Notes: generated by a model from the letters alone, not told the origin. Positions 8,277 through 19,699 are shown, counted from the first letter of the stretch. The stretch: 64,000 nucleotides of DNA from Hsuehochloa calcarea (GCA_036346395.1 CM070596.1:2170001-2234000); one strand, 5' to 3'. Program-made: numbers and translations.

Positions 8277-10180
8277 TAGGTACTTGGAGAGGCATTGGAG
8301 ACTTGGCTTATTCATATAAAGATGGATGTCATCATATATCAAATTGGAGCCAAGCTTGAGGATTATCGCTTCATATCAAGAACCAATGCCCTCACGGTAA
8401 CAAGTACTTATATTGAAGTATCTAGCCCCTTATGCCTTGTGTAGGTTGCATTTCATGAAAATCTTATTGAAAGGGGTGTTCTTGCTCTATGTTCATAATG
8501 TTCATTATTTATATCTTGAGCAAGTTGTAGTGGCACATTAAGGGGGAGTGCTAAATCATAGCCATGTATATCACATCCCTAAATGTGCCCAAATAAATTA
8601 AGTGCTAGTATTGTGTTTCAAAAATGAGCCTTTTAGCCAAAAGTCAAAAATTTCATAATTATTAGTAATTCTTTGAAAAACTAGTTGCAAAAGGTATACA
8701 AATGCTTTTCAAAGATTTACCAAAGGTTTTGGCTTTAGAAAACCTATGTTAAGTGAAAATGAGTTTATGTCCAAAATCTTACATTATAGTATCTTGCTCT
8801 TGACCAAAACTAGATCTTTGTGTAAAATCTATTATAAAAGAAATTTGAAAAACTTGACAAAAGAAAAATCCTAGAGTTGGTTATTCTAAACATTTTTGGT
8901 ATTCAAAAGATTTCCAAAAGACCAACCTAGAAAAAGTTATTTGATTTTGAAATTCGTCCAAAATCCTACCTTGACCTAAGTGGTCACCTTCTAGCACTTA
9001 AGTGAGTTTTTCCATATGAACTAAAATTATTCACATGAAAAGGTTCAAAATGGTATTTATGACTCATACACAAAATTGGATGCTTTAAAATCATCAAAAT
9101 ATTTTCTTTGAGTTGTTTTGATTAATTTCATGAAAATAAGGCTTCATTTGCAAAATCAAAACTAAATTCATAAAAATTATTTTCTTGGATAGACATTAGT
9201 CTTTTTAATGTACAATGATCCTGAATGATATTTATTTGAATGCAAAACTAGGGATCATTTGCATAAAAATCAAATTCCAAGATCTTTCCTGAAGTGTCAG
9301 GATAATCGGAACTTCCGGCCTTCTAAGTGCGGAACTTCCATTTTTCCGGAACATCCGCTGTTGATTTGCGGAGCTTCCGTTTCGACTCTCTTCGGCGTCG
9401 GAAAATCGGAGCTTCCGTACTCAGCGGAACTTAGTAGTCCGAACTTCCGCTTTGAAATGCGGAACTTCCGCTTTCCGGTAGCTGAGAGACTTTAATGCAC
9501 TGCGGTTCCTCCGTTTTATCTCTCTCCCTTCAGCCGCAGTTCTTCCTCTTCTGTCCCGAGCTCCTCCCCTCTTCTCCAAATACTCCACCGAAACTCTTTG
9601 ATCCCTTTTCGGTTTTTCTTCAAATCTCAACCGACCAATTGCTTCCCCAGGGTTCAATCACCCATTCTCTCAAGGTATTTCCAATTCCTTTCTTGGATCT
9701 TTACCTCTCATGAACCCTAGGTTGAGTTTTTGGGGGAAAATGAAATGTGGATGAAATCTGTGGTAGATTCTTGGGCAAACTAGTTTATTCAGTATTGTAT
9801 GATGTTTATGCATCGATTCCATGGACCCAATCCATCAAAATACTGAAAAATCAAAATTTATCTTTGCCCTAGAGTCGGCCGGAAAATCGGAACTTCATTT
9901 GTTAAGAGCGGAACTTCCGCTAGCGGTAGTTCCGGCGTTAAACTTATGAGCTTCCGATTGTCTGACGAACTCGAGAATTTCATCTTCTTTTGATTCAATC
10001 TTTGACACTTCATCCATTGTTGTTCTTGAAGATGCCGAGGATGAAGATGGCGATCCGAAGCACTATTCGGATCTTTGGCGCATCTTCTTCAAGAAATGAG
10101 GAAGAATCAAAATTCGGAAGAAAGTGCATCGGAGAAGAATCGAATATGAATCGATGAGGAATTAGGTGAACCGGAAGAAA
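8277..10180 (+). other. Retrotransposon interior, no gene; second palindrome cluster
   Basis: 8277-9290 is AT-rich with no coherent frame. 9300-9480 and 9880-9960 contain palindromes of the cggaacttccg type matching the LTR cluster. 9490-9720 is C/T-rich, 5'-UTR-like sequence. No gene can be supported. Confidence 0.6.
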
Positions 10181-10950
10181 TGGAAATTGATCTTAAGGGA
10201 CTCACGTGACGACTACACTATTCTTGGGATAAGGATCAATATTCACTTCGAGGAAATTGCGGCGACCCTCGTTTTCATACCAAGTTACAAAGACAAGTCT
10301 ATGATCTCTTTTATGGACCATCCAAACCATTTCTTGATCACAAGTACATCAATTGGTCCTATCTCAACGGACTTGACAGATATGAGGGTACATACAGGCT
10401 CTTTCAATGAGTAGGATTCATAACTTTGTGGCAATAAAATGCAATTATAGTGATGAGATCATCAAGCGGTTTTATGCCACGATATGCATTCCTCGATTTT
10501 TCTCAGCTCACTGGATGGCGAGGCGTGAGGTATTCTTGCACAAAGCGCTTTTGAACATGCATTGAATATCGATCAAGCGAATATGAGAAAATCTATGATG
10601 GAACAGATTCTCCCTCATGCACTGATGAATTTTATGACACCACTCAAAGATTTGTCCTGGTAAGATCACGGGACTTCTTCCTATTCGACTTGGTAAATAG
10701 GATCATTAACCATACCATGTTACCAAAGAGTGGGAATTATGATGCTATTAGAGGACATGTTTGGAATATATTGGAATGCATCATGCATGGAAGAAAGTTT
10801 GATGTTGTGGATGTTATTATAAGGAGATAGTGGAACAAAGAATGATCGAGTCAAGAGAATAAACTTTGCACCTTACATTATGGCTTTGATCGTTAAACAA
10901 ACTGGATATAATGGAGCTTTACCTTGACACATAAAGCCTATAAACCAAGA
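10180..10950 (+). pseudogene. Decayed second retrotransposon frame (unknown plant retroelement domain)
   Basis: Pieces in shifting plus frames read YGPSKPFLDHKYINWSYLNG, YDGTDSPSCTDEFYDTTQRF and LPKSGNYDAIRGHVWNILEC. They are linked by stops at several points. I recognise this as the uncharacterised second frame seen in some grass gag-only retroelements, by general resemblance only. Its function is unknown. It is clearly non-functional here. Confidence 0.5.
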
Positions 10951-12192
10951 GAAGGTCCTCCAATCCTCGCTAATCTTAGGCGTGCTCAGTGAGTACACAG
11001 TTGCACCTCCTGCTTCTTCTTCTTTGCTCCTCCACAAGGTATAGCCACTATGGATCGATTTATGCCACCTTGTTGGAGATGAGGGCATCCCGGATACCTT
11101 CAGAGGCGACCACTTCTAGGCTGGATGCGTTTGAGGCGACCACCTTTGCGGATTGGATGCTTTCGAGGCGACCACTTCGCACTCGACGCCCACTCGGCCC
11201 GATCTTGGCGCTTTCGGCCAGATTCTTGAACGTTTCCTCCACGATTCACTTTGGGCGGCGTCGCTTCGCTCTCCTCTGGCGGTCCTCCTGCTGCTCCTCC
11301 GATCGATCATCCTCAAGACCCTCCTGGCTGAGTAGTAGCCATTTGTTCTATTTAGGTCATTAGACCTTGTATGCAAAAATTGTAATATCTTATGACTACC
11401 GGGTGTTTGACTCTTATTGTGGCTATGCTATCTTTTGGTACTCTGTGTGAGAACATGTTTTTATGTCATGATCTATGTTTGCATGAGATATGGATGAGAT
11501 GTGATTATAAATGAATATTTTTGTGGTGATTATATCTTTTCATCTCCGTCGTGGATGTCCCTCTTTACAAGAGAAATTCATCAAAATTTTCATGGAAATC
11601 TCTCACAAGCATTGTTCTTTATGTTCTCTCAACATAGCTTGTAAAAATTGTTAAAAGAGAGGTTATCTATATTTCTTTTCAAAGGGAGGTTAGTTGAATA
11701 TGTTTCAACTATCATTTCAAGTGGTTCTCAAATATTTTGATTTACAACGGAGAATGTGATGATCAATAGGTATGTAACCTATCCTTGTTTCTCCTCTCAT
11801 ATCTTGAGAACAAAATTCCCCTTGGTCATATAAGTTCAATTCATACTTTTGTGACCTACCTCATTGTTTTTGCAAGTGGTATTGATTTGCAAATACTCCT
11901 TTTGGCTAAGATTTGTCTTGTGTTTTTGGGTGATTTATGCCAAAAGGGGAGAATGTTTTATCAATATTGTTCATTTGGATGTTTGATTCGTTTAGACATG
12001 CCAAAAGAGGAAAATGTATGCATTAGATGTGTAAGGGAGAATGTTTTCATATGCATTTTGTTCAATGCTTTATGTTTCACCTCATATGATGCATAGACAT
12101 AGTTCATTAGTTTAAAACATTTTCTTATGTCTATGAATATCCAAATGTTGTTATTGATAATGGATTTGTCATCAATCACCAAAAGGGGAGAT
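10951..12192 (+). other. Retrotransposon 3' interior and polypurine tract
   Basis: 10990-11330 contains short repeated phrases (gaggcgaccacttc..gcggattggatgc). The rest is AT-rich and non-coding, with two ccaaaaggggaga-type purine tracts near 11940 and 12180. The last, at 12181-12192, adjoins the 3' LTR and is the polypurine tract. Confidence 0.6.
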
Positions 12193-14849
12193 TGAAAGAT
12201 CTAGACCCGCCATTATGAGTTAATGGATTGTTTTGGTGATTAATGACAAATCCAAATATGAACTAACTCTTTTATCAAGTATTATCTTTGTGTAGTCTCA
12301 TTTGGATATAAAGGTGAAACACAACGAGGTATGCAATCGACATCTCAATTTATATAATGTTGCATTTCTCGGATCCAAAATATAGGATTGAACTCAACCT
12401 TAAGTTAAACTTGAATATGTGCATATGACCTCATTACACATTTGTGTATGCACACATTTAGGGGGAGTTTTATCCTATACTTTGTGGTTTCATTAGTATT
12501 GATCCATATTCCATTTTCCACATATACTAAGGATCTTTACGTTGAAACAAAACCTTTGAGTATACAAAACTTGTGTAGTTCGTATATAGTCATGTTATGA
12601 GTATATAGAACTTGTGTAGTTCTTGTATACTCATGTTAGAGTATATATAACTTGTGTAGTTTATATATACTCAATTGTTCTCTCATTTATCATCATTAAA
12701 TTTATGAGAATTTAAGTGGTTATCATCAATTACCAAATAGGGAAAGATTGAGGTATCTTGTCCCACCATTATGAGTTAATGGTATGATGTGGTAATTAAT
12801 GATGATCACATTGTGGAACTAACTTTTCCATGAGTTGGATATATAGGTTATGTTCGGGGTGATGAAGACTTCGGGATGATCATGAGTTGATCATCAAGTC
12901 AAGAGCTTGGTGTATATGATGCATCATGAGTTGATGCTTATCAAGAAGAAATGATCATGAGTTGATCATCAAGACAAGAGAAGACCAATCATCATGTGTT
13001 GATGGAGGTCAAGTGAAGGAATGCATCATGCGTTGATGCATGTGAAGAATCGGGATGAAGAAATCATCATATGTTGATGATGATCAAGACAATATCCGAA
13101 GTGAAGAAATCATCATGAGTTGATGATTGTCAAAGTCAAGGACCCGGACTTGAAGTGTTGATGTCGTCATCAAGCTTCAAGAAGATGCAAGGCAAAGGTA
13201 TGACTAGCTAGGGCTAAGGATGTGTTCCTAGTCTTTTACGGTCTCGGTGTTTGGTTGATAGACCGGATTGCTAGTATAGGTTTGCCGTACTATTAAGAGG
13301 GATCTTGACTAGTAGGTTGAGTTAGTCATGTGTTGATAGCTCATTATATTTGCTCTAGCTCATCTATGCATGGAGCTATTATTTGCGAATGTGTTTTGCA
13401 AATAGCCGATGCTCATGCATTCAACCCTTGTAGCATGTGACTTAAGTTTGCAAATCGTTTTGCAAATGGTGAAAGTCCATGTACCTTTTCCTTGTGGTAT
13501 GATTCCAAAAGTTGGCAAATGTGTTTTGCAACTTGTTGGGAATCTTGCTTGTGACCTTTGTTGGCATGGCTTGTCAATTTGCAAATGTGTTTTGAAATTG
13601 AAGTTGTTGTAAAAGCCAATTTCGATTTGTCGGGAAAATCGGAAGTTCGGGCTCTTCTGGCGGAAGTTCCGCACCCGACGGTCCGATTTTCGCGGCCTGA
13701 TTTTTCGAGCGGTCGGTTTAGGGACTTAGCCGATTTTCCAAGTGCGGAAGTTCGGCGTGTTAATAGCGGAACTTCCGATTAATCGGATGCTCGAAATCCG
13801 CGGTTGGTTTTTCGAGAAGCACCATTTTGGGACTTAGCCAAAATTCAATGTGCGGTAGTTCCGCTATGTGTTGGCGGAACTTAGAAGAATCGGAACTTCC
13901 GATATTTAGTTGGCGGTAGTTCGCACTAAAAATCAAGCGGCTAGTTTCTCGTCGACATAGCCGTTGCGGTGCCTTTTCTCTCTCTGCGGTAGTTCCGGCC
14001 TTTGTGCGGCGGAACTTCCGATTTCCTGATTTTTGAGGTTTGTCTCCCAACGGCTAGTTTTTGTGTGTGGGCTATATATAGCCACCTTGGCGGTTGGGGA
14101 GGTTCTTGAAGTTGCTAAGAACTATTGTGAACTCTTTGTGAGCCTCTTGAGCTAAGAGCAAACCTCTATTCTCTTTTGTGCATGTGTTGCACTTGGTGAG
14201 ATTAGAGAGTAAACCCTAAGTGCATGTGTTGCCTTAGGTAGTGGATTGTGTATCCACGTGGCGTTGACACTTGATTAGTTCAAGTGAAAGTTTGGATTTG
14301 TTACTCTTGGTGTTTGCCGACACCTAGGCGGCGTGGGCGTCGTGCTCGGTGACCTTCTCAAGAAGCTTGTGAGAAGGCCCGACGGTTGTGAGTGGTTTGG
14401 TGCTCGCCATCTCGGAGTGGAGGAAGAGCAACCATAGTTGAGCGAGGTGTTGGTTCGGTTTGGAACCGGTCCAAGTGTTGGACTTACCTCGAGGTGTGTG
14501 CTCATTTGAGGAGCCGGTCCAACGTGGGTTGGGCTTACCTCAACGTGGATTAGGGGAGACCGGCAAGTCTCCGAACACCACGGTAAAACATAATCGTGTC
14601 ATCTTGTGTTTACTTGTGCTTTACTTTGAGCTATTTACATTCTTGCTTTAATTGCTTATATATCTTGTATGATTGCTCATATTGTATTGTGTTCATATTG
14701 TCGGTGCACTTAGTTGAGCCTAGTTGTTTTAGGTTTTAATTGTGCAAAACCAATTCGATATTAGCTTCCGCATTTATATATTGGTTTAGCGCGATAGATT
14801 TTTAAAACCGCCTATTCACCCCCCTCTAGTCGGCCACCTCGATCTTACA
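12193..14849 (+). repeat. 3' LTR of the gag-only retrotransposon
   Basis: It closely matches 4157-6842. Differences are concentrated in 13620-14050, where many C or G bases of CCGG, GGGG and similar runs are missing compared with the 5' copy. Confidence 0.93.
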
Positions 14850-14854
14850 TCCAT

Positions 14855-15389
14855 CTCTGTTAATCAATGATCATGCTACTATCACCATGCACCATCTCTG
14901 TTATGCAATTAACCAGCTTATAGCATGTGAAAGTGGAGACAGAGGCTGAGCCCGGACTAGAGCCGAGGTAGGAGGTGGCGGAAGGCGGAAGCAGGAGGCC
15001 AGGGGTGGAGTAGGGCCTGGAGCCAACGGGGGCGAGCGGGCGGCCGTGCGGCGGTCGCATGGGGTACCGGGGTTGCGGAAGCGGGAGACCAGGGCCTGGA
15101 GCTAGCGACCGTGTGGTGGCCGCGTGGGGTACTGGGGTGGCGGAGCAAGGCCTGAAGCGGTGGAGCCAGCGGGGGCAGGCGGGCGGTGGTCTGCGGGGGT
15201 AGGTGAATCAAGGAATCAGAGAATGAACTAGAAGGCCAAGCACATGAGCCCCAAGTTGCCGAGCATTAGGGATGAGGGACTTAGAGAGTTAGGGTTGCGC
15301 CGAGTATAGTGGTCGATGGTGGAGTGCAGGCGCCGGTCGGTGCTGGCGGTCAACCAAGATGTCCTCGAACTCTGGACGTCTGGTGAGTG
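14855..15389. other. hAT interior, GC-rich, no gene
   Basis: It contains two similar passages (ggaggccaggggtggagtag.. near 14990 and ggagaccagggcctggagct.. near 15085), suggesting an internal duplication. Open frames here are low-complexity Pro/Ala/Arg strings on both strands. No transposase domain is visible. Confidence 0.5.
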
Positions 15390-15520
15390 AACGAGCTAAA
15401 CGAGTTAACGAGCAACTCGCGAGCCAGCTCGGCTCGGCTCGTTAAGAAAACGAGCTAAATTGTTGGCTCGGCTCAGCTCGTTAAGGGACTGAGTTCGAGC
15501 CGAGCTGGCTCGCGAGTTTT
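15390..15520 (+). repeat. hAT right subterminal repeat block
   Basis: Dense cgagccagctcggctcggctcg words mirror the left block in inverted orientation. They end 20 bp before the element's right terminus. Confidence 0.7.
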
Positions 15521-15540
15521 GAGCTTTTTTTCCACCCCTA

Positions 15541-16262
15541 CGCGTCGAGCAAGTTAATCTGACACAGGTTGACAGCAACGACGACGAATCTACGCTTCTC
15601 ATGGCGCAGGTGTGCGCGCTTACTGAGGCTTCCATTGGCGCAGGCACTGACGTGGTGCTCAACGAGGTGCACGCGCAAGTGCATATAGGGCGCGAGGAGG
15701 ATGCCTAAGATGATGCTTGGTACCTGGACACCGGTGCCAGTAATCACATGTCCAGGTGCCAGGCAAGCATCACGGAGATGGACGAGGGCGTCACTGGCTC
15801 CGTCAAGTTCAACGACGGCTCGGTGGTGGACATACGCGAGTGTGGCACCGTCCTGTTCACCTGGCAGAACGGGGAGAAACTTGCGCTAACGGGGGTATAC
15901 TACATCCCACGATTGCGCAGCAGCATGGTGAGTCTCGGGCAGCTCGACGAGAACGGCTACCAGACGCTCATACAGGATGGCCTACTCACGATCCGTGACC
16001 AGAAGTGTCACATATTTACTCGGGTAAACTGCACTTGCAACCGGCTCTATATGCTCACCCTCAACATTGCACAGTCGGTCTGCCTGTCCACGTGGTGTGG
16101 TGATGGCGCGTGGCAACGCGCATCGGACGCGGGAGACGACAGTGTGTGGCGGCACGAGATGACGTGGCGGAGTACGAACGGCCAAGGTGCGCGCACATGG
16201 AGTGGCGCGACAGAGGCCACGCACGCGGCTGTCTGCGCGGCTCGTGCGGAGGCGGCGCAATG
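15541..16262 (+). pseudogene. Copia pol remnant: linker, aspartic protease, start of pre-integrase
   Basis: The plus frame resumes directly after the hAT target duplication (RVEQVNLTQVD). It crosses an in-frame TAA near 15705 and enters DAWYLDTGASNHMSRC, which contains the DTGAS catalytic motif of retroviral-type proteases. GVYYIPRLRSSMVSLGQLDE and the following LTIRD region are typical Copia sequence between protease and integrase. Near 16090-16130 a trace of the GD-AWxxHxRxGH pre-integrase motif survives but is scrambled. Past that no integrase core is visible. The premature stop and the lost domains make it non-functional. Confidence 0.85.
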
Positions 16263-16881
16263 ACGGCGCAGAGGGCGACGACGGCTCAGGTGTGTGTTTC
16301 GGCATCACCATCTTTGGCGGCGGCGCTCGGCGGCTAAGCGGAGCCAACAACGGCTTACGGAGGTTCACGCGGAAGCACCGCGGGAGCGGCGGTGCCTGAT
16401 AAGCCGTGGGGCGGTGGCGATGTCTTGGCCCCGCAGCGACGACGGCGGCTTCGGCCTAGAAGCGCGGCGATGCGTTAGCACGCCTTAAGCGTAGCAGCGC
16501 AAAGCGCGGCGGCTACACAAACAAATGGTACGGCGTTAGGTCGGCGGCTAGTAAGCGCGGGCGTGGCGCGAAGGCGTGACAAGCGACACAACAAGCGGCG
16601 CGGCGACTGCGAGCGCCTGCTGTTAGTCGGGAGCGCCGGTGTCAGTCGACAGGCCGCTGCACGGAGCGCACACATGGCGCGCAGCTCAGTGATCGGTGGC
16701 ACGGCGCGGCCGACGCACGGTGTTGCCACAGTCGGGGTGCGACACCAGGAGGCGCGTGGCAGTCAAGCATATACTCCGGTACATTGCTAGTACACGGAGC
16801 TATGATTGCCAATACGCAAAGGAGCAGCGTACAAGGATCAGCCTCGTCGAGATCAAGAAAAACACATCAAGGATTAGGGGG
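16263..16881 (+). other. GC-rich filler replacing integrase/RT, with a short RT-end trace and polypurine tract
   Basis: 16263-16700 is strongly GC-rich, with repeated gcggcg-type words. It gives overlapping open frames with no recognised domain. At about 16735-16800 VAVKHILRYIASTRSYD resembles the C-terminal connection region of Copia RT (usually VKRILRYL-GT). The stretch ends in the polypurine tract at 16871-16881. The simplest reading is a deletion of INT and RT with filler gained; the source of the filler is unknown. Confidence 0.55.
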
Positions 16882-17251
16882 TGTTTGTTGATTAATCCTT
16901 TAATTGCATTTTTTATGTTTGTATTTTCCGTTTTCTGTTTTTGATTAGCATTGACCGTTTCTTGCTTTGCTTGATTAGTATTGGCTGTTACTTGCTTTAT
17001 TTGATGAGCATTGAAGCATGATGTTTCAGATGAATGAAACGTGTATGTACAGGTTGAGTCTAGTAGGTATGTTCGGATGTAGTGCTCTCGTATAGAATAA
17101 AAGGAGAAGGAAAACAGTGAAATGTGTGTGCAGTTTTGCAGCACCTAAACAATCAGTATCTCGCATTCTTTGCGTTCCAGAGTGAGTGCGTGTATGTTTG
17201 AGTCCAGACGTTCGAGCATTCAGTGCGTAGACATCGGTGAGTGGGCTAACA
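16882..17251 (+). repeat. 3' LTR of the GALT-interrupting Copia element
   Basis: It pairs with 2608-2973, with a few substitutions and small indels. It is followed by the GGGGA duplication at 17252-17256. Confidence 0.92.
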
Positions 17252-17478
17252 GGGGACGGGGCCGTGCTCGTGTCGAAGTTCATGGTCGAGCTGCTGGGGC
17301 TGCGAGCCGTCGATGGCGAGGACCTGCCCAGGATACTGCAGCTCAACCCCAAGTTGAGGGGGACTGGAGCCAGCGCCCCATCATTGAGCACAATACCTGC
17401 TACCGGATGCAGTGGGGCGCCGCGCAGCGCTGTGATGGGTCGCCGCCCGAGGACAACGAGGATAAAGGTACGTCGTGA
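17252..17478 (+). pseudogene. GALT exon 1, downstream half, with frameshift and splice donor
   Basis: After the second GGGGA the GALT exon continues as GAVLVSKFMVELLGLRAVDGEDLPRILQLNP, a galectin-like domain. One base is then missing in a G run near 17358, and the family motif IIEHNTCYRMQWGAAQRCDG follows in another frame, ending EDNEDK at a consensus donor (aaag|gtacgt). Both halves together make an almost complete GALT first exon in its genomic, intron-flanked form, so it did not arise from a spliced transcript. The transposon and the frameshift each inactivate it. No later GALT exon was found; the next coding homology is CNX1. Confidence 0.85.
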
Positions 17479-18071
17479 TGTTCTTCTTCAATTCTAGCTT
17501 GGATCTTAAAATGCTGTATTTGAGTGACCTTCTCTTATTAGTAATGTGGTTAGCATACTAGCATCTTTGATGGTGGAGATAAGGGAAAATAAATTACTTG
17601 CATTATCATGTTAGGACAGAGGTATTGCTAGCCTAATGCCTTGCTTCCGTTTTAAACCTATAATGTCATGACTACTAATTAACCATTACAGCAGCTTCTA
17701 GTGTTTAGTACCTCTTACCTCTGTGAATCATCAAATCACTCAGTGTATGACGAAATTTTGCCAATGTATAAGGAAATTTTGACTCGTCAATTCTGATGCC
17801 GTTGCCCTTTTTTTAACGATACATTCCTGTTTAACATGTACCTCGTCTAATTGTTGTGTTTGAGTAGATTTACCGTTTTGTTCCAATTATCCAATTCGAG
17901 AAGCAAATTTCATGTTACTAATTGAACAAGTTTTAGCTTGTAAGTGATGTGATCATGTGATTGAATCTTTATCCCTCTTCCTCGTGATCACTCAATACTA
18001 CGAAAATATCCACGTAATGTAGTGTGCGCAATGTTAAGTATCTGATTTGTGAACAATTTGGCTACTTGCAG
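17479..18071. other. No gene; intron-like sequence between GALT and CNX1 fragments
   Basis: AT-rich and without coherent frames. It starts at a GALT splice donor and ends at an acceptor-like ctacttgcag in front of CNX1 homology. The junction between the two source loci therefore lies inside intron DNA. Confidence 0.6.
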
Positions 18072-18996
18072 CAGTGGGGGTAACTTCGGCCACAGTGTTT
18101 TTCTTCCACAGGGGATGAATTAGTGCAGCCATCAACTGCGACTCTCAGCCGTGGCCAGGTTATTTCAACTACTCTAGACGGTTTGATTCCTTCACCATTT
18201 TTTTTCCTCCATGTTTACTAAAATGAGTTACCTCCAAAATCTTGTCAAAGCTTATTTGGCAAATATGGGTAAAATTCACTTTGAAAAGGGATATTAGAAA
18301 TTCTTTTGAAACTATTCTTTACCAAGAGGTAGTTAGGCAAGATGAGCCAACAGTTGGGGGATAAAGAGATCATAGCACACTGCTAACAAGGTATCCTTTT
18401 GCGGAATCATTTCCTAATCAACTGCATTATCAATAAACCCGACTGGTCTTTTGTTCTGTAACTAAACACTATGTGTTTGCACTAGATCAAACTTAAGATT
18501 GATTCTTTTTCCTGTTGGCCAAAAAGAAGCTTTTGAACTTGGCACTACTATCCTTCTCCAAAAAAAAATTTCAATAATTTTAGTAGTTTGCTTCCTGTAC
18601 ATATACATATCCTAATGAAACCTGGCAAGCCATTGGCATTTGCTGAGATCATCATAAGAGACAGATCAATGCCATCTAAAACTGTTCTCGCATTTGGTTT
18701 GCCTGGAAACCCAGTGAGCTGTATGGTTTGCTTCAATCTATTTGTTGTTCCTACTGATCCAATCCTCACTTGCCGAGGTAGTAACTCTCATGCTGCTTAT
18801 GTTGTTAGTTTTGTTCTCTTGATATATTATTGAAGATGCTTCTCTTCACTGCTAGGTTTCTTTTTCTACAGAGTGCATTGACATCCTTATACTGATATTT
18901 GTCAACAATTCGTTGTACTGTATACTATATGACAATAGATGGTGTAACCGGTTATTGCTTTGGCAGTTATGTTGCTGAGAGCACTGGCCTCTTTAT
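18072..18996 (+). pseudogene. CNX1: CNX1 (molybdopterin molybdotransferase) E-domain fragments with introns
   Basis: Four exon-like pieces with splice signals match the MoeA-like domain of plant CNX1. 18072-18100 encodes AVGVTSATV. 18112-18158 follows ttccacag and encodes GDELVQPSTATLSRGQ, from the GDEL active-site loop. About 18590-18777 encodes LMKPGKPLAFAEI and then KTVLAFGLPGNPVSCMVCFNLFVVP, the metal-insertion motif. 18967-18990 follows tttggcag and encodes YVAESTG. Intact CNX1 inserts molybdate into molybdopterin in the cytosol. Introns are retained, so it is a genomic duplicate or capture; the N-terminal part and the G domain are absent. Confidence 0.82.
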
Positions 18997-19616
18997 AAGT
19001 GCTATCATTTTGTTCCTACTTGTTTCACATTATGCGTTTTGTCATACTCATTGTTCTATTCAGATGATTACTTTCGCAGATCTCCCGCCTACCTAATACA
19101 CGCATACTAAAACATTAGAACGTACTAATCCTGTCAGTACCCTAATTTCGTCGTTCAGATCCCGTGTCCACTCTTCATCGCTATTTTTCTTCACCCCTGC
19201 CTAGTTTCTTATTTGAAAAGCGTGTTCTCTCGGGACGCACATCCTTTGAAATTGGATTTTTTTTATTAATTAATCTTTTTTAAAAAAATTATTTTAAAGT
19301 TAACCCCTCGCGAACTTCATTTTCAATTCTAACATTTTTGGTCATGTTACCACCAGTGACATGATAAAATAACACTGTTACGTCAGTCCGTATCTGAGCA
19401 AACTTTTGTTATATCACCACCCGTGACGTTGCAGTGTTGTTTGGTCACGCCACCACCAGTGGCGTGACAAAAAATGTTATTTTAGCGGATTTATCGTATG
19501 ACGTGTCAATGTTATTTTATCACGCCATGAGTGGTGGCGTGATAGAGAGTTTGCAGATTATCGATGGTTAAAGAGAGGAGAGATTATGCAACTATTATTC
19601 AATCAGGTAATTTATT
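18997..19616. other. No gene; dyad-rich AT/GC sequence
   Basis: 19330-19560 contains repeated gtcacgccaccaccagtggcgtgac-type hairpins, the clearest at 19443-19470. They alternate with tgttattttatcacg words. This looks like an eroded MITE or MULE end, but no paired termini could be fixed. Confidence 0.45.
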
Positions 19617-19699
19617 GATTTTTTAAATAATATTATTTTTAAAAAGATAAGTACAAAAATAAATAATCACCCCAAAAAATAACAAAGCTAGGTTTCTGT

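Larger units (their letters stand above)
4157..14849 (+). mobile_element. Gag-only LTR retrotransposon with 2.7-kb LTRs
   Basis: The terminal repeats 4157-6842 and 12193-14849 start TGAAAGATCTAGACCC and end GATCTTACA. They are flanked by TCCAT duplications (4152-4156 and 14850-14854). A tRNA-iMet primer site follows the left LTR, and aaaaggggagat precedes the right one. The 5.3-kb interior encodes a Copia-type gag, then non-coding AT-rich DNA and a decayed second frame. No protease, integrase or RT is present, so it depended on a partner element. The LTRs are almost identical outside one GC-rich section, suggesting fairly recent insertion. It is the innermost layer of the nest. Confidence 0.93.
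3983..15540. mobile_element. hAT-like DNA transposon (non-autonomous) split by an LTR retrotransposon
   Basis: The outer ends are TAGGGGTAG... and ...CCACCCCTA, inverted short termini of hAT type. They are flanked by 8-bp duplications CGCGCCGA (3975-3982) and CGCGTCGA (15541-15548), which differ at one base. Both subterminal regions (3990-4130 and 15390-15520) are packed with GCTCGGCTCG / CGAGCCGAGC words in both orientations. Without the nested retrotransposon it is about 0.86 kb. Its interior (14855-15390) is GC-rich, partly repetitive and encodes no transposase. It interrupts the Copia gag-pol frame and restores that frame exactly when removed. Confidence 0.85.
2608..17251 (+). mobile_element. 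Copia LTR retrotransposon carrying nested insertions
   Basis: Two related 366-370 bp terminal repeats (TGTTGATT...GGCTAACA) bound the element, with 5-bp target duplications GGGGA on each side. A primer-binding site complementary to initiator Met-tRNA follows the left repeat, and a purine tract (ggattaggggg) precedes the right one. The gag and protease regions are recognisable. Integrase and most of reverse transcriptase are missing, replaced by GC-rich filler. Without the nested hAT and LTR elements it is only about 3.1 kb, so it was already non-autonomous. It sits inside a GALT exon. Confidence 0.92.

Noticed and set aside
15400..16800. Many overlapping GC-rich frames on both strands
   Set aside because: Apart from the protease-region frame they lack domains and overlap in all directions, as expected in GC-rich DNA.
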